Shown here: positions 26,619 to 35,359 of the stretch, in pieces | Layout of the letters: each line of letters opens with the position of its first letter | Position numbering within the stretch: position 1 is the stretch's first letter | Assembly (NCBI RefSeq): GCF_021166585.1 | Contig: NZ_JAJOZE010000005.1 | Location: 62,001-126,000 of the forward strand | Length of the DNA stretch: 64,000 nucleotides | Direction: 5' to 3' | Source: Metabacillus kandeliae | Lineage (GTDB): Bacteria; Bacillota; Bacilli; Bacillales; Bacillaceae | Translations under genes and position numbers: made by a program | Notes under the pieces: generated by a model | What the model was told of the DNA's origin: nothing | Seen by the model: only the letters and a program-made list of their open reading frames with translations | The model's database searches: none

Positions 26619-28000
26619 CCTTTTTTGCCTCCAAGCAGCTTGCGGTTAATGAAAATGTACGGCGTTTTAATGGTTGTCAGCCCGTGCAAGTGGGATAGAA
26701 GAACCAATGCTCCTAAAATGAGGCTGTAAAAGCCAAGGAAATAGGCGGCAAACATAAAGGCGAAGCGGTAGTATCTTGCTGTTACGGCAAGGCTGTAATT
26801 AGGTGTAGTGAAACTTGAGATGGCTGTAATGGATACGACAATAACGACTGCGGTCGAGACAAGTCCTGCCTGAACAGCCGTCTGCCCGATCACAAGTGCA
26901 CCGACAATGGAGACTGCCTGTCCAATGGCTCTTGGCATTCGGACTCCTGCTTCTCTAAGAATTTCAAAGGTGACCTCCATAATCAAAGCTTCAACAAGTG
27001 CCGGAAAGGGAACGCCCTCTCTTTGTGCATACAGACTGATTAGGAGGGAAGTTGGAATCAGCCCCTGATGATGTGTCATTATGGCAATATAAAGGCTCGG
27101 GGCAAACATGGAAAGCATAAATGCAATCATCCGCAGGCCTCTAAGCGATTTTCCGATGACTCCCGGTAAATACTGATCCTCTGTTGAATAAAAGAAGTGG
27201 TGAAAGCACGTCGGACATAACAGCACAAAAGGGGTGCCTTCGGTAAATACTGCTATTCTTCCTGCCTGAAGGCTGCCGACAACCTCGTCAGGCCTTTCAG
27301 TAAAATTTATTGTAGGAAAAAGGGTTTTTTGCTTATCTTGCAGAACTTTCTCTATGTAGCCTGATTCGAGTACGATTTGGAGATCCGCGCTGTTCAGGCG
27401 CTGCCGGATCGTACCCACTGTTTCATCGCTCGCTTTGCTTTTTAAATACATGATTTCAACAGCTGTTTGGGAAATATCTCCTGCTGTAAAGCTTTCGAGC
27501 TTCAGATCTGCCGTTCTCAGCCGTCTTCTGACAAGCGCTGTGTTGCTTCTGGTATTCTCCACAAATCCTTCTTTAGAGCCTCTGATTACCATCTGGGCCG
27601 TCGGCTCTGTAATGGCCCGTTTTTCCCCGCCCTGTGCTGCTACAATAACTGCACTTGATACAGAATCAATCAGGATGACAACGCTGCCTTCCAATAGAGC
27701 CTTAATGCAATCATCTAACTTGCTGCTGCTTTTCACTTGATCGTACAAGAGCATTTTTTTCAAGACTTGCTGCAGAATATCCTCGTCCTTTGAAAGGGCC
27801 GAGCCCGTCAAAAGCGGACGCAGGGTATACTCCATTGCTTTTTTATCGTCAGTCAGCCCGTCAATTCTCATCATGCTCGCTTCAATTAATTCATCACTGT
27901 CCAGGTAAAAGGGATGCTCAACCAAATCAGAAAAGGCTTGAAAGGCCTCACTGATTGCTTTTTGATTGTCTGCAAGATGTTCTGTCAAGCTTTGTGCCAC
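26615..28000 (-). CDS. Spore germination receptor A subunit (GerKA-like)
   Basis: 461 residues: a hydrophilic N-terminal domain of about 235 residues, then the GerA membrane domain with GKSLRGLRMIAFMLSMFAPSLYIA and FPALVEALIMEVTFEILREAGVRMP, both highly typical. Starts at GTG 28000. First gene of the order A-C-B-D. No clear sigma-G promoter could be assigned in the 330-bp upstream gap. Confidence 0.93.
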   Translation of the reverse strand: MAQSLTEHLADNQKAISEAFQAFSDLVEHPFYLDSDELIEASMMRIDGLTDDKKAMEYTLRPLLTGSALSKDEDILQQVLKKMLLYDQVKSSSKLDDCIKALLEGSVVILIDSVSSAVIVAAQGGEKRAITEPTAQMVIRGSKEGFVENTRSNTALVRRRLRTADLKLESFTAGDISQTAVEIMYLKSKASDETVGTIRQRLNSADLQIVLESGYIEKVLQDKQKTLFPTINFTERPDEVVGSLQAGRIAVFTEGTPFVLLCPTCFHHFFYSTEDQYLPGVIGKSLRGLRMIAFMLSMFAPSLYIAIMTHHQGLIPTSLLISLYAQREGVPFPALVEALIMEVTFEILREAGVRMPRAIGQAVSIVGALVIGQTAVQAGLVSTAVVIVVSITAISSFTTPNYSLAVTARYYRFAFMFAAYFLGFYSLILGALVLLSHLHGLTTIKTPYIFINRKLLGGKKG

Positions 28001-28335
28001 TCTATATCCCTCTTTCCCATAAAAAGCATTTATTACTATTCTTGCTAATTAAGAAGGAATTATGTGGGAATGGGAGGGCATAAAAAAATTACGATTGATT
28101 TTTGGTGAATTTAACAAATACATTTCGAATTTCCCAAATTTATTATTCGATACTCTTCTTTCCTTGATATTTAAACCACTATCATATCTAATCTTCTGGA
28201 TATATGTTACGCTTGGAGAGAAACGCTGTTGACAAAAATGAACTCACATAAATCAGGCGTCTCTTTTCCTGAGTCTCTGGCTTTCAGAGAATCCTAAAAT
28301 AAAAGGGAAAAATCAGATAGAGGCAGGTGAAAGGC

Positions 28336-29007
28336 ATGAAAATTGAGGCTGAAAAACTGGGAGAGCTGCTTTTAAGCGGAAAGGTAAACAGTGCTTGGCA
28401 GTATCTTAATGAAAAAACATCTCAGGAAACATTCAGTTCAAGCTTTTACGAAGTAATTCGAGAGGCAATGTATTACATTGGTGTGCAATGGGAAGAAAAC
28501 GCCATAACTGTCGCGGATGAGCATGTTGCGTCACAGGTGTGCAAAAATTTGCTTGTGTACAAACAGCACTTGAATGCGAGACAGCATCACTACAATCAGA
28601 AGTCAGGAATCAGAAAGGCTATGTTCTTCTGCGTGGAAGGCGAGCAGCATGATCTTGGAATCCAGATTGTTTCAAACATCTTTGAGGAATACGGCTGGCA
28701 GACGAAGTGCTTGGGAGCAGATCTACCTTTAGAACACGCTGTAAGCTATGCTCAAAAATACAGGCCCGAAATTATTGGAATTTCAGCTAATATTGCCTAC
28801 TATTTGCCGCTGATTTCCAACTATATAGAAGAACTTGAAAAGCTCGATTTTTATCCAACGATTATGGTTGGAGGCAGACTTGCTGCCAATTACGATCTTG
28901 AATTTCATTGTCCGCCAAACGTCATGATTATCCAGGATTTAAGGCAGCTAGAAGATTTAATTAAAAAGACGGGGACTGTTCAGCATGGAAATGCAATTAG
29001 TGGTTAA
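28336..29007 (+). CDS. Cobalamin-binding sensor protein (CarH-type light-sensing domain without HTH)
   Basis: 223 residues: a four-helix B12-binding-2 domain (about 1-90) and a Rossmann cobalamin-binding domain (about 93-215). The helical part carries Trp52 and Glu62-His63 with the exact W-x9-E-H spacing that marks adenosylcobalamin photoreceptors such as CarH and LitR. The second part has E-x-H-x-x-G with His105 as predicted lower ligand and GG in MVGGRL. There is no MerR-type DNA-binding domain. Start ATG 28336 follows AGGTG. It overlaps the kinase-like gene by 23 bp, so the two are probably partners. Light sensing is inference. Confidence 0.85.
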   Translation: MKIEAEKLGELLLSGKVNSAWQYLNEKTSQETFSSSFYEVIREAMYYIGVQWEENAITVADEHVASQVCKNLLVYKQHLNARQHHYNQKSGIRKAMFFCVEGEQHDLGIQIVSNIFEEYGWQTKCLGADLPLEHAVSYAQKYRPEIIGISANIAYYLPLISNYIEELEKLDFYPTIMVGGRLAANYDLEFHCPPNVMIIQDLRQLEDLIKKTGTVQHGNAISG

Positions 29008-30082
29008 CCGGTATGAGAAGGTCCCATTTCCTTATTTTTTGGTGGATCGAAAGCTCAATATCTTGTCTGTTTCCAGAAAAACGTTTGCTGAGTTTGATGA
29101 AGCCGTCAGCTTCCTGGATATTGTCGGAATCGGCAGCAAGAAAAAAGCGGCGAAATTTATTTTGGACACACCATCGATCTCAAAGGTCGAATTGAACCTG
29201 AAAACAAAAAATAAAGCCCTCTGCTTGTTTGATATTTATGTGCAGTATGAAACAAAAGATTTAATTCACATTTTCTGTGTGAATAAAGAAGAGGCGCTTG
29301 AGCCGGTCTATCAGGCGATGAAAAATCTTGAACTGGATCTGCTGGATGCGAATCTTTCCCTGCTTGAAAAAAATGCAGAGTTAGAGGACGCACTCCAAAA
29401 GCTTAGGGAATTAACAGCGGTACCGCAGAATTTAACAAGCTTTAAAAGCATTGCTTCCAATTTTTCAAAGGATTCAGCAAGACAAGGGAGCTTGAAAGGC
29501 TTTTTCAAGCAAGTAAAGCCAAATCTTGTCGGAGTTGAAAGCGGAGCGTTCCGCTACTTGGAATTGGACAAAGCAAACCATATTCTTTTCGATTTTTTGT
29601 TTGACAATCATCCTCTTTCCTTGAACAAGGAAAAAATTCAATTGTCCCAGCTGCTTGATGAAGTGGTTCTCCATTCTAAAAATGAAGCTGTCCATTATGG
29701 CTGCGCGTTCTCCTATAAAGCCAATTTTCAAAATCCCCTGATTCAGATTGATGTAAAACGAATATCGCAGGTGCTGATGAACCTGCTCAAAAACGCATTT
29801 GAAGCATGTGAGGGAAATACAGATTGCACTAAGCAAATCAATTTATATACAAGACTCACAAAAAATGCGGTCGAAATTCATTTGGAAGACAGCGGCCATG
29901 GAATGGAAAGCAGTATTTTAAGTAAACTGTATACGCCATTTTTTACAACCAGGAAAACCAATAAAGGCCTTGGACTTGCTGTCAGCAGGGAAATTATGAA
30001 GCTGCACGAAGGCGAAATTGAAATAGTTGAAAGCACAGAGGATGGCACAAAAGCAAAGATCATGCTGCCGCTGTCTTCATAA
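28985..30082 (+). CDS. Histidine-kinase-like ATPase paired with the cobalamin sensor
   Basis: 365 residues, no membrane segment. Residues 1 to about 100 are PAS-like (PFPYFLVDRKLNILSVSRKTF). A coiled coil (about 105-145) follows. The C-terminal HATPase domain has an N box NLLKNAFEA, G1 DSGHGM and G2 KGLGLAVSREI. A canonical phosphoacceptor helix (SHExRNPL type) is not visible; the middle region FSKDSARQGSLKGFF lacks a suitable His. No response regulator is adjacent. It may phosphorylate a distant partner or act as an anti-sigma-like ATPase; both are inference. Confidence 0.8.
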   Translation: MEMQLVVNRYEKVPFPYFLVDRKLNILSVSRKTFAEFDEAVSFLDIVGIGSKKKAAKFILDTPSISKVELNLKTKNKALCLFDIYVQYETKDLIHIFCVNKEEALEPVYQAMKNLELDLLDANLSLLEKNAELEDALQKLRELTAVPQNLTSFKSIASNFSKDSARQGSLKGFFKQVKPNLVGVESGAFRYLELDKANHILFDFLFDNHPLSLNKEKIQLSQLLDEVVLHSKNEAVHYGCAFSYKANFQNPLIQIDVKRISQVLMNLLKNAFEACEGNTDCTKQINLYTRLTKNAVEIHLEDSGHGMESSILSKLYTPFFTTRKTNKGLGLAVSREIMKLHEGEIEIVESTEDGTKAKIMLPLSS

Positions 30083-30084
30083 GA

Positions 30085-30117
30085 AAAACTCTCCGGGGAA
30101 CCGGGGAGTTTTTTATT
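30085..30117 (+). terminator. Terminator of the cobalamin sensor-kinase operon
   Basis: AAAAACTC(T)CCGG and CCGGGGAGTTTTTT form a stem with a T run right after the stop. Confidence 0.85.
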
Positions 30118-30176
30118 TGGAACCTGGAAAAATATCAACGGGAATTTCATTATATCCACGGTTCAGAGGATAGATC

Positions 30177-30715
30177 AGCAGATTGGTTATCTGCCTGGCT
30201 CTTTCATTAAATAAGGTCTGGTCTTAGACATATGCACCTGTATGTTGCGCTGTTTGGCGAGTTAAAGAGCCGTAAAGAAAGCTGATATCGGCGGATTCTC
30301 ACCAGATATCGGCGGATGAGTTCGGGATATCGGCGAAATTTCAATTATATCGAGCACATTTTTCATTATATCGGCGGATCACCAGGATATATCGGCGAAA
30401 TTCCGCTTATATCGGCGGATTGGTTATCTGCCTGGCTCTTTCATTAACTAAATGCCCGGTCATAGCCACATGCCCAGTATTAAGCGCTGATCGCGAGTTA
30501 AAGAGCCTGTATAGGAAGCCGATATCGGCGGATTCTCACCAGATATCGGCGGTTGAGTTCGAGATATCGGCGAAATTCCGCTTATATCGGCGGATTGGTT
30601 ATCTGTCTGGCTCTTTCATTAACTAAGGTCCTTTATCAGCCGCATCCACATGATGTAAAGCGGATATTGGCGAATTTTCAATTAAATCGAGCGCATTTTT
30701 CATTATATCGGCGGA
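30177..30715. repeat. Mosaic repeat: ATATCGGCG array plus GGCTCTTT inverted-repeat element
   Basis: GATATCGGCG-type cores start at 30284, 30305, 30326, 30346, 30367, 30388, 30408; at 30521, 30542, 30563, 30583; and at 30663, 30683, 30704, always 20 or 21 bp apart. Between blocks a direct repeat starts GATTGGTTATCTG at about 30180, 30418 and 30594. In it GGCTCTTTCATTAACT can pair with the later AGTTAAAGAGCC. No gene is supported in 30118-30800. Confidence 0.82.
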
Positions 30716-30767
30716 TTTACATTTATGCACAGGCTCACTATTGCACCCGATCAATCCTCCATCTAAA

Positions 30768-30800
30768 CAAAAAAAAGCAGCTGCCATAACAGCAGCTGCA
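30768..30800 (-). terminator. Terminator of dtpT
   Basis: Minus strand GCAGCTGCTGTT and GGCAGCTGC pair, followed by eight T. Confidence 0.85.
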
Positions 30801-30806
30801 TCAAAA

Positions 30807-32300
30807 TTATAAAATCCCTCTCATCCACTTGGAGATCTTCGGAGCCATGAACAATAGCACGATACCGAGGACGATGGACAGGCCGCCGATGATTCCGAAG
30901 TAGGCGATTTCCGTTTTAGCGTTGTAAAGCGGAACAATTTGAGCGTTAATGGCCTGTGCTGATGCACTTGTCAGGAACCAGAGGCTTAGTGTCTGGGCTG
31001 AGAAGGCTGCAGGCGCAAGCTTTGTTGTTGTGGATAGTCCTACTGGTGAGAGCAGAAGCTCACCGATGACAACGAGCAGGAAGCTCAGCACAAGCCATAG
31101 CGGGCTTACGAGTGTTGAAGTGCCGTTCACTGCTGCAGGGATAATCATAATCAAGAAGGACAGACCTGCAAAAACAAGACTGTAGGAAAACTTTTTAGGT
31201 GTTGATGGCTGGCGGTTTCCAAGCTTTACCCATAGTGATGCAAAAACAGGGGCAAGCACAATGATGAACAATGGGTTAACAGATTGGAACCAGGCCGGTT
31301 CAATTTTAAATCCGCCGAGGTTCAGCTGTGTGCGCTGATCGGCATAGGTTGCCAGGATGATGGAGCCCTGCTCCTGGATTGCCCAGAACATGATGGCTGC
31401 AATAAACAGCGGAATGTAGGCAATCAGACGGGATTTTTCATCAGCTGTTGTTTTTTTGCTGCGGTACATCACGATGAAATAAGCAGCAGGGATGATGAGG
31501 CCGAGAATACTGACGATCATCGTAAAGCTTTTCACTGTCAGCAGACCGAACATAGAAAGCAAAGCACCGACCAGCACGAGAACGATGGCGCCCGCTGTGA
31601 ATCGGACAGCAGCCTTTTTCGCTTCAGGCTTTGTCAGCGGGTTTGGCACGACTGTTCCGGCAAGGCCAAGGTTTTTCTTCCTGGTTGCCCAGTAAACGAT
31701 AAGCCCTAAAAGCATTCCGAATGCGGCAATACCAAAGCCGACATGGAAGTTGTATTTGTTAGAAATCGTTCCAACCACAAGCGGTGCAAGGAAAGCTCCG
31801 AGGTTAACACCCATGTAGTAAATGCTGAAGCCGGCATCACGGCGGTTGTCCTCTTTGCTGTACATATCACCGACAACATTTGATACGTTCGGCTTTAAGA
31901 GCCCGGTACCGATAATGATCAGTGCCATGGAAAGGAACAGCGTAGTCAATCCGCCAGGGAAGGCAAGAACGAGATGGCCGAACATAATAAAGATGCCGCC
32001 GTAAACCAGCGTTTTGGAGGAGCCGAGGATTCTGTCAGCAATCCAGCCTCCGAGTATGCCGGACATATAAACGAGTGAGCCGTATACGGCCATAATGGAA
32101 GCGGCTGTCGGCTGATCAATGCCGAGCCCTCCGTCTTTGATCTGGTAGTACATGTAATAAATGAGTATGGCGCGCATGCCATAGTAGGAAAACCGTTCCC
32201 AGAATTCAGTGAAAAAGAGAGTGAACAAACCCTTCGGATGGCCGAAAAATCCTTTTTGAGGCACCGTTTCATAAATGTTCAGACTTTTTTTATCAGACAT
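30807..32300 (-). CDS. dtpT: Proton-dependent di/tripeptide transporter (POT family)
   Basis: 497 residues, about 14 hydrophobic segments. POT signatures GHPKGLFTLFFTEFWERFSYYGMRAIL (residues 17-43, containing the ExxER-type motif) and GTGLLKPNVSNVVGDMY (PTR2 signature 2) are intact. Imports small peptides with protons. ATG 32300 is chosen with GGGAG 7 bp upstream over a TTG at 32321. Monocistronic. The 390-bp gap upstream to 32690 holds no gene; a GGGAA/TTCCC hairpin at about 32415-32445 is the only structure noticed. Confidence 0.93.
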   Translation of the reverse strand: MSDKKSLNIYETVPQKGFFGHPKGLFTLFFTEFWERFSYYGMRAILIYYMYYQIKDGGLGIDQPTAASIMAVYGSLVYMSGILGGWIADRILGSSKTLVYGGIFIMFGHLVLAFPGGLTTLFLSMALIIIGTGLLKPNVSNVVGDMYSKEDNRRDAGFSIYYMGVNLGAFLAPLVVGTISNKYNFHVGFGIAAFGMLLGLIVYWATRKKNLGLAGTVVPNPLTKPEAKKAAVRFTAGAIVLVLVGALLSMFGLLTVKSFTMIVSILGLIIPAAYFIVMYRSKKTTADEKSRLIAYIPLFIAAIMFWAIQEQGSIILATYADQRTQLNLGGFKIEPAWFQSVNPLFIIVLAPVFASLWVKLGNRQPSTPKKFSYSLVFAGLSFLIMIIPAAVNGTSTLVSPLWLVLSFLLVVIGELLLSPVGLSTTTKLAPAAFSAQTLSLWFLTSASAQAINAQIVPLYNAKTEIAYFGIIGGLSIVLGIVLLFMAPKISKWMRGIL

Positions 32301-32694
32301 ATGATGTCTCCCTTCAAGCAAATCTTGCTGTGTTTTTGAACTTTCAGAAAAATGAGGGCGAAAAAAGTGTCATCTGAAAAAGGGTTCCGAGAGAAAATAG
32401 TAGATAATAACTAAAGGGGAAGGCTTTCCGTTGTTCCCTGCCAAAGAGGCGCCAGACGTTTTTTCTATCTATCGTCGCGCATTATCTGTTGCTTTCTACC
32501 GAAAACTCCAACTAAAGATATGTTAAAATATTAATTGACAAAATATTTCGAGTCAATAGTTTTATTTGGAAATAACGAAATAAAAAGGTAGTATTTAGTC
32601 TTAAACCCTTTATATACGGTGTTTAAAGGATTTTATAAATATTTAAATTATCTTAAAGTAAAAATAATCAAAATTTAATATGTTTACAGAATAA

Positions 32695-32731
32695 TGAAAA
32701 TCAGCATTCTTCCATGAATGCTGATTTTGCT
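32695..32731 (-). terminator. Terminator of cidAB
   Basis: Minus strand AAAATCAGCATTC and GAATGCTGATTTT form a 13-bp stem; the T tract is short. Confidence 0.75.
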
Positions 32732-32733
32732 AT

Positions 32734-33420
32734 TTAGGAAAACACATGCATCATGACAGGAATCAGCGAGTAAGACCACAATAATGTCATGACGCCGGCC
32801 GTAATCATGGAAAGGCTGGAAAATGTTCCTTCCAGCTCTCCGTATTCCAGCGCTTTTGAAGTTCCGACACCGTGTGCTGCCATGCCAAACATCAATCCTC
32901 TTGCGATAGGAGAGCGGACAGACATCCATTTAATAATCATCGGCCCTACCACTCCGCCGGCGATGCCGGTAATAATCACGAAAACAGTGGTAAGCGCGGG
33001 AAGCCCGCCAATTTCCTTGGAAACCTCGATCGCAATCGGCGTAGTAATGGAACGCGGCAGCACGCTTAAGATCCATTCTGAATTGGCTTTGATTAAGAGT
33101 GTCATAAAGTAAGAAGAAAATATGGCAGCAAGCGAGCCTGCTGCAACACTGCTGATAATAATGCCGGCATGCTGTTTGATCAAGGCTCTGTGCTTGTAGA
33201 TCGGGATTGCGAATGCAGCAGTGGCCGGTCCGAGCATGTCGGTTAAAAGGGCAGAGGATGCCATATAGTCAGATGCCGGAAGCTTAAAGAGCATGAGCAG
33301 ACAAATCAGGGCGAGCGGACAAAGAATCAGCGGATGCGTCCATATTTTTTTGAACTGCCTGTTGAGCCTTTTCGCGGCAAGATAAACCAGGTACGTAACA
33401 GCTATCGCTAGAATGGTCAT
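32734..33420 (-). CDS. cidB: CidB/LrgB family membrane protein
   Basis: 228 residues with about six hydrophobic segments, LrgB family: LLTDMLGPATAAFAIPIYKHRAL and RGLMFGMAAHGVGTSKALEYGE are characteristic. Forms a membrane complex with CidA, linked in Firmicutes to overflow metabolism, pyruvate or acetate movement and cell lysis. ATG 33420 comes one base after the cidA stop (TAAC ATG); the longer in-frame start lies inside cidA. Confidence 0.9.
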   Translation of the reverse strand: MTILAIAVTYLVYLAAKRLNRQFKKIWTHPLILCPLALICLLMLFKLPASDYMASSALLTDMLGPATAAFAIPIYKHRALIKQHAGIIISSVAAGSLAAIFSSYFMTLLIKANSEWILSVLPRSITTPIAIEVSKEIGGLPALTTVFVIITGIAGGVVGPMIIKWMSVRSPIARGLMFGMAAHGVGTSKALEYGELEGTFSSLSMITAGVMTLLWSYSLIPVMMHVFS

Positions 33421-33421
33421 G

Positions 33422-33781
33422 TTATCCTTTTCGCCTTTCAAATAATTTTTCAGCTGTAAATGCGGTGGCTCCCATCACGATCATGGTGCTCAATATGATG
33501 ATCGCAAGAAATTTCAGGCCCAGAGTACTGAAGAGATCATTAATTTGAACAACGCCTACCGCAGACGGGACAAAAAAGAGCAGCAATTCTGCGAGCAGCC
33601 ATCCGGCCCCTTTTTCCACCCATTTTAATTGAATGATTTTTAAATAGAGCGCAATTAGAAGGAAGGCCATGCCAAGCATGCCTGACGGCAGCGGCCAGCC
33701 CGTTAATTTAACGGTAAGGGCGCCAAGTAAATAAAAACAGTTAATCAGCATAATTTGCGCAATGATGATCAGGAGCTTCAC
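33422..33781 (-). CDS. cidA: CidA/LrgA family holin-like protein
   Basis: 119 residues, four hydrophobic segments. The stretch LKWVEKGAGWLLAELLLFFVPSAVGVV closely resembles B. subtilis YwbH (CidA). GTG start at 33781 with GGAGGAG upstream. Forms an operon with cidB; an intrinsic terminator lies between it and the upstream CMD-family gene. Confidence 0.9.
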   Translation of the reverse strand: MKLLIIIAQIMLINCFYLLGALTVKLTGWPLPSGMLGMAFLLIALYLKIIQLKWVEKGAGWLLAELLLFFVPSAVGVVQINDLFSTLGLKFLAIIILSTMIVMGATAFTAEKLFERRKG

Positions 33782-33796
33782 TTATTTCTCCTCCGC

Positions 33797-33826
33797 AAAA
33801 AACGAAGGAGCCAAATTTGGCCCCTT
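33797..33826 (-). terminator. Terminator after the CMD-family gene
   Basis: Minus strand GGGGCCAAATTTGGCTCC is self-complementary and is followed by TTCGTTTTTT. It separates the CMD gene from cidA. Confidence 0.75.
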
Positions 33827-33867
33827 GTTTGGATCTTTTAAAGCTTTATGCAAAAAGACAGCTGCCA

Positions 33868-34266
33868 TTAGTTTGTTGTCTGCTCGCGCTGTTCAAGAAC
33901 TTTTTTCGCTACACGAAGAGCATTCAATACACGCGGGAATCCAGTGTAAGGGATCAGCTGAATGAGGGATTCCACAATTTCTTTTCGTGTCAGGCCGGCT
34001 GTCAGACCTGTATTCAAATGAAGCTCAAGCTGCGGCTCTGTTCCTTGCGTTACAAGGGAAGAGATGGTCACAAGCGCTCGCTGCTTATTTGTCAGGCCTT
34101 CTCTTGCATAAACCTCACCATAGCCAAAATCAATGATCATGTCGGCTACATCTGGTGCGATATCCTTTAAATCATCCACGATTTTTAAATGAGTTGAAAT
34201 CTTTTTATTTGATGTATCTGTATATTCCATTAATTTATCCATACCAACTTGATGGCGGTTTTCCAT
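33868..34266 (-). CDS. Carboxymuconolactone decarboxylase family protein
   Basis: 132 residues. The CMD core is clear (REGLTNKQRALVTISSLVTQGTEPQLELHLNTGL) but the Cys-x-x-Cys of AhpD-type peroxidases is missing, so it is closer to the PcaC-like branch. Start ATG 34266 with GGAGG just upstream. Sits between a LysR regulator and cidAB on the same strand; specific function unknown. Confidence 0.85.
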   Translation of the reverse strand: MENRHQVGMDKLMEYTDTSNKKISTHLKIVDDLKDIAPDVADMIIDFGYGEVYAREGLTNKQRALVTISSLVTQGTEPQLELHLNTGLTAGLTRKEIVESLIQLIPYTGFPRVLNALRVAKKVLEQREQTTN

Positions 34267-34355
34267 GCTGCATTCCTCCAGTAATAAGTCTCTGGTAATC
34301 ACTTTACTACAGGATTCAATATGTTTAAAATACATATATTTTATAAGAGCGATAA

Positions 34356-35267
34356 CTATTGGTTATGGCTGTGAAGCAGCGATTTTTTCCCTTCCATAAG
34401 AAAGTGAATAAAGGCTTTGCTCGCGTGAGAGAGGTATTTTCCGCTTGCGGCAATGATGGCAAGCTTCCATTTTAAATCTGTCTCTGTAAGCTTTACCTGA
34501 ACAACAGAAGTGTTCTGCACCCTGTTGCAGATGGACTGCGGCAGGATGGTGATCCCCATGCCGGCAGCGACCATTTCGGACATAAAATCCCACTGAGAGC
34601 TTTGAAAGAGAATGTTCGGCTCAAATCCGCCTTCACTGATGCAATGCTGCCTCACCAGCTCGAACAAAGCAAAATCTTCATTATAAAAAATAAACTCTTC
34701 ATTCTTCAGTTCGTGAAGGGCGGCGGATGCCTTTTTAGCCAGCCTGTGCTGATCATTCACAAGAATGACCATGTCCTCTTCCACAATCGGATAGGTTTCA
34801 AAATCCTCCTCGCTGATCATCTGAATCACAGCCACTCCAATTTCAATTTCGCCTTCCAGAATGCTTTCTGCGACCTTTTTGGCGCCGTATTCCTTAATGT
34901 CGACTTTTATATTTGGATGCTTTTTATGAAAAGCGGCAAGAACGCGCGGAAAAAAGAGGCTGCCGATAATAGGGGGGATGCCGATCGAAATACCGCCCCG
35001 TCTCAGGTCCGTTAAATCCTCCAGAGAATGGATCAAATCCTCTGTGAGGCTTAAAATGTTTGCGGCGTACTCATAAACCACTTTGCCGGCATCTGTCAGC
35101 TCGGTAATTTTATTCGTCCGCTCGATCAGCTTTTCGCCAAGCTCTTCTTCAAGACTGCGGATCATCTTGCTGAGTGCGGGCTGTGAAACGTGCAGCAGCC
35201 CTGCTGCCTTTGTGAAATTTTTATGTTTCGCTACTGTCAGAAAGTAGCGCAGCTGTCTAAGCTCCAT
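34356..35267 (-). CDS. LysR family transcriptional regulator (CidR-like)
   Basis: 303 residues: N-terminal winged HTH (ELRQLRYFLTVAKHKNFTKAAGLLHVSQPALSKMIRSLEEELG) and a C-terminal effector domain. Start ATG 35267 with GGGGTG upstream. In Bacillus a LysR gene neighbours cidAB (ywbI-ywbHG) and in Staphylococcus CidR controls cid. That supports control of cidAB here, although a CMD gene intervenes and all are on the same strand. Confidence 0.88.
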   Translation of the reverse strand: MELRQLRYFLTVAKHKNFTKAAGLLHVSQPALSKMIRSLEEELGEKLIERTNKITELTDAGKVVYEYAANILSLTEDLIHSLEDLTDLRRGGISIGIPPIIGSLFFPRVLAAFHKKHPNIKVDIKEYGAKKVAESILEGEIEIGVAVIQMISEEDFETYPIVEEDMVILVNDQHRLAKKASAALHELKNEEFIFYNEDFALFELVRQHCISEGGFEPNILFQSSQWDFMSEMVAAGMGITILPQSICNRVQNTSVVQVKLTETDLKWKLAIIAASGKYLSHASKAFIHFLMEGKKSLLHSHNQ

Positions 35268-35323
35268 GTGCAGCACCCCGGGTTGTTTTTTTCTAAGTGT
35301 AAAGGATTTCTCCAAAGATTCAA

Positions 35324-35353
35324 GAAAAAAGAGCACCTGTCACAGGTACTCTA
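35324..35353 (-). terminator. Terminator of the DUF2817 gene
   Basis: Minus strand GAGTACCTGT and ACAGGTGCTC pair around G, followed by six T. Confidence 0.85.
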
Positions 35354-35359
35354 AAGTCA

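Noticed and set aside
30420-30789. Small plus-strand frames in the ATATCGGCG repeat region
   Set aside because: Two of them start with the same repeated segment (VICLALSLTK) and consist of repeat sequence; not genes.
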